Shown in pieces: positions 61,657-64,000 of a stretch of 64,000 nt of DNA; the stretch's first letter is position 1; every line of letters starts with the position of its first letter. The notes below the pieces were generated by a model. That model had not been told where the DNA came from, did not search any database, and was given only the letters and a program-made list of their open reading frames with translations. Position numbers and translations under genes: made by a program. The stretch spans positions 1 to 64,000 of the forward strand of contig CAZBAL010000008.1 in assembly GCA_964489735.1 (NCBI GenBank). The letters run 5' to 3'. Source of the stretch: Andreesenia sp964489735. GTDB taxonomy: Bacteria > Bacillota > Clostridia > Tissierellales > Gottschalkiaceae.

Positions 61657-64000
61657 GTGAGTAAGTACTTCACAGAGAGTTTGGAGACTGTAAAAGAGAC
61701 TTTTCAAACAGATCTGACATCTGGTCTTGATCAGCAGACTGTTGCTGAAAATAGGAATAAATACGGCTTTAATAAGCTGGATGAGAAAAAAGGCAGAACG
61801 GTTCTCAATATGATCTTAGATCAGTTTAAAAACTTTCTTGTTTTGATTTTGATTGTTGCGAGTATAGCTTCAATAGCAATCGGGTCGGTTTCTGACGGTA
61901 TAGTTATACTCATTATTGTGGCACTCAATGCCATTTTGGGTGTAGTTCAGGAGAACAGAGCAAACAATGCTTTGCAGGCATTAAGAGATATGTCTGCTCC
62001 TAAGACAAAAGTAATAAGAGCAGGTCAGACCCAGGTTATTGAATCGGCTGATGTGGTTCCTGGAGACTTGATAATACTTGAAGCTGGTGATTACATATCT
62101 TCAGATATAAGATTAGTTGAGTCGGCGAATCTAAAAGTTGATGAATCAGCACTTACAGGGGAGTCAGTATCTGTTGAAAAATGTGCAGATACGATTCCGG
62201 CAGAGAATGCTCCTATAGGAGACAGGGTGAACATGGCCTATATGGGTACGATTGTCACGTATGGTAGAGCTATGGGAATAGCAGTTGGGACAGGTATGAA
62301 TACTGAAATAGGAAAGATAGCATCTATGCTGAATGAGCCTGATGAAGAAACACCTCTTCAGAAAAAACTTGCAGGTTTTGGTAGAGTGTTAGGAATTATA
62401 TTCATAATAGTCTGTATCATAATATTTGCAATGGGAATATATAGAGGCCAAAACAAAATGGATGTATTTATGACAGCAGTCAGTCTTGCTGTAGCAGCTA
62501 TACCAGAAGGTTTACCGGCTGTGGTTACAGTAGTTTTGGCTGTAGGTATGCAGAGAATGATAAGCAGACATGCAATTATGAAGAAGCTTTCTGCTGTTGA
62601 AACACTTGGAAGCACAACAGTTATCTGTACTGATAAAACAGGTACACTGACTCAAAACAAGATGACCGTATTAAAAATCTATGATGGATTTGATATATGG
62701 GATGTGTCAGGTACAGGTTATGGCTTTGAAGGGGAAGTAATAAATGGTAATAAGAGTATTGAAGAAATAGATATGCTCATCAAGTCTATGGTGTTAGCGA
62801 ATGATGCTGAGATAGTAGACGGTGGAGTGATAGGAGATCCTACAGAAGGGTCTTTAATAGTAGCAGGAGCAAAAGCGGGATATACAAAGGAAGAGTTAAA
62901 TGAAAAATATCCTAGGCTAAATGAAGTGCCTTTTGATTCTGATAGAAAGCTGATGTCTACAGAACACAATATGGATTCTAAAAAGATATTGTTTACAAAA
63001 GGTGCACCAGATGTTGTGCTGGAAAGGTCCAAATATATTTTGGAAAACGGCAATGTAAGAGAGATAAACGATGAAGACAGAAAAAGAATTTCTGATGCTA
63101 ATGCCTCTTTTGCAAGCTCTGCACTTAGAGTTCTGGGATTTGCTTATAAGGAACTGGAAGATGACCTCAATATTGAAGAAGAGGAGCAAGAACTTGTTTT
63201 TATAGGGCTTACAGGAATGATAGATCCTCCTAGGGAAGAAGCAAAGGAAGCTATCAAACTTTGTAAAAAGGCTGGTATTAGAGTTGTAATGATTACAGGG
63301 GATCATATTACAACTGCAAAAGCTATAGGAAAAGAAATTGGTATTATCGATACTGATGCTCAGGCCATGGAAGGTCATGAGATAGACAGTTATGATGATG
63401 AGAGCTTCAAAGAAGTTGTAGCCAATACCAATATATTTGCAAGAGTTTCTCCTGAACATAAGGTGAGAATTGTTGATAGTGCAAAGTCACTAGGAGAGAT
63501 AGTTGCAATGACCGGAGACGGTGTGAATGATGCTCCATCTCTTAAGAAAGCCGATATCGGTATAGCTATGGGAATCACAGGAACGGATGTATCTAAAGAG
63601 GCAGCAGATATGATACTGACAGATGATAATTTTGCAAGTATTGTTGATGCTGTAGAAGAAGGTAGAAGAATATATAGCAATATTAGAAAGTTTGTCTCTT
63701 TCCTTCTATCCTGTAATATAGGAGAAATTTTAGTTATATTTATAGCTATGCTTTTAGGATGGGGAACACCACTTTTTGCTATTCAGTTACTCTGGATAAA
63801 TCTGATAACAGATTCACTCCCTGCGTTTGCATTGGGACTTGAATCAAAAGAAGAAAATCTTATGGAAAGAGAACCTAGAGATCCTAAAGAGGCTCTAGTG
63901 GATAGGCATATGAAAGTAGCGATAGGATTTCAGTCGATAGGGCTGGCTATTGCAGCACTTACTGCTTTTAGAGTTGGTCCGCTGTTAGCTGTTGAAGGAC
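61657..64000 (+). CDS. Calcium-type P2-ATPase, cut by the window end
   Basis: Cation-translocating ATPase of the SERCA/PMCA-like P2A group. 781 codons are visible and the frame runs off the window. In order: N-terminal cation-ATPase domain, actuator motif ALTGESVSVEK, helix-4 ion site VAAIPEGLPAVVTVVL, phosphorylated Asp326 in DKTGTLTQNKM, the KGAPDVVLERS nucleotide segment, hinge TGDGVNDAPSLKKADIGIAMG and the start of the C-terminal helices (LWINLITDSLPAFALGLE). The PEGLP motif and LWINLITD favour Ca2+ (or Mn2+) over heavy metals. The GTG start follows GGGAGGAG. Confidence 0.93.
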   Translation, partial: MSKYFTESLETVKETFQTDLTSGLDQQTVAENRNKYGFNKLDEKKGRTVLNMILDQFKNFLVLILIVASIASIAIGSVSDGIVILIIVALNAILGVVQENRANNALQALRDMSAPKTKVIRAGQTQVIESADVVPGDLIILEAGDYISSDIRLVESANLKVDESALTGESVSVEKCADTIPAENAPIGDRVNMAYMGTIVTYGRAMGIAVGTGMNTEIGKIASMLNEPDEETPLQKKLAGFGRVLGIIFIIVCIIIFAMGIYRGQNKMDVFMTAVSLAVAAIPEGLPAVVTVVLAVGMQRMISRHAIMKKLSAVETLGSTTVICTDKTGTLTQNKMTVLKIYDGFDIWDVSGTGYGFEGEVINGNKSIEEIDMLIKSMVLANDAEIVDGGVIGDPTEGSLIVAGAKAGYTKEELNEKYPRLNEVPFDSDRKLMSTEHNMDSKKILFTKGAPDVVLERSKYILENGNVREINDEDRKRISDANASFASSALRVLGFAYKELEDDLNIEEEEQELVFIGLTGMIDPPREEAKEAIKLCKKAGIRVVMITGDHITTAKAIGKEIGIIDTDAQAMEGHEIDSYDDESFKEVVANTNIFARVSPEHKVRIVDSAKSLGEIVAMTGDGVNDAPSLKKADIGIAMGITGTDVSKEAADMILTDDNFASIVDAVEEGRRIYSNIRKFVSFLLSCNIGEILVIFIAMLLGWGTPLFAIQLLWINLITDSLPAFALGLESKEENLMEREPRDPKEALVDRHMKVAIGFQSIGLAIAALTAFRVGPLLAVEG

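Overview
The window is 64 kb of AT-rich DNA from a low-GC Gram-positive anaerobe, most likely a member of the Clostridia near Peptostreptococcaceae or Tissierellia. The evidence is AGA/ATA-rich codon use, strong AGGAGG-type ribosome binding sites, three T-box leaders on aminoacyl-tRNA synthetase genes, DegV and SLH proteins, a giant BadF-type CoA-dehydratase activase, superoxide reductase instead of catalase or SOD, and at least two selenocysteine (UGA) genes. I do not name a species. No rRNA, tRNA, CRISPR array, intact insertion sequence or prophage was seen.

Layout. 1-4.1 kb: a cation/proton antiporter, a small unknown gene, and an unusual secreted His/Glu/Cys/Gly-Tyr-rich protein behind a gene-poor AT-rich stretch. 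4.5-10.5 kb: pta (reverse strand), a MATE exporter, T-box-thrS and rsmE. 10.5-20.2 kb: the CoA-dehydratase activase, an SLH-transglutaminase exoprotein, small genes, and a secreted phosphodiester glycosidase with stalk domains. 20.3-29.5 kb: putP, two DegV lipid-binding proteins, a TetR regulator, T-box-ileS and a deacetylase-like protein. 29.6-41 kb: a UvrD-type helicase (reverse), a tandem pair of unassigned membrane proteins, an amino-acid ABC receptor and permease, a Zn/Cd P-type ATPase behind an ArsR/SmtB-like operator, and azlCD. 41-44.3 kb: nagB, DedA, YciI, YfcE and proC (reverse).

44.6-49.4 kb is a redox/selenium neighbourhood: a selenocysteine peroxiredoxin (in-frame TGA at 44761), an orphan FecB-like receptor, a cysteine peroxiredoxin paralogue, class II superoxide reductase, a YedE-family putative selenium transporter and a DUF3343 putative Se/S carrier. 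The second selenoprotein, an ArsM-like methyltransferase with Sec at the third arsenic-ligand position, lies at 52.5-53.3 kb on the reverse strand. Conventional gene calling truncates this one and misses the peroxiredoxin. Around them are T-box-tyrS, a second MATE exporter, an EFR1 flavodoxin-ferredoxin, an RluB/F-type pseudouridine synthase and a BspA-like LRR protein. The window ends with a ppx-ppk polyphosphate operon, a DUF308 membrane protein and a Ca-type P-ATPase cut by the window edge.

Two 100-N scaffold gaps (1229-1328, 9716-9815) are each flanked by an identical 55-bp sequence. They are best read as unmerged overlapping contig ends, and collapsing the second restores rsmE exactly. 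Many starts were moved to the ATG spaced correctly from the ribosome binding site.
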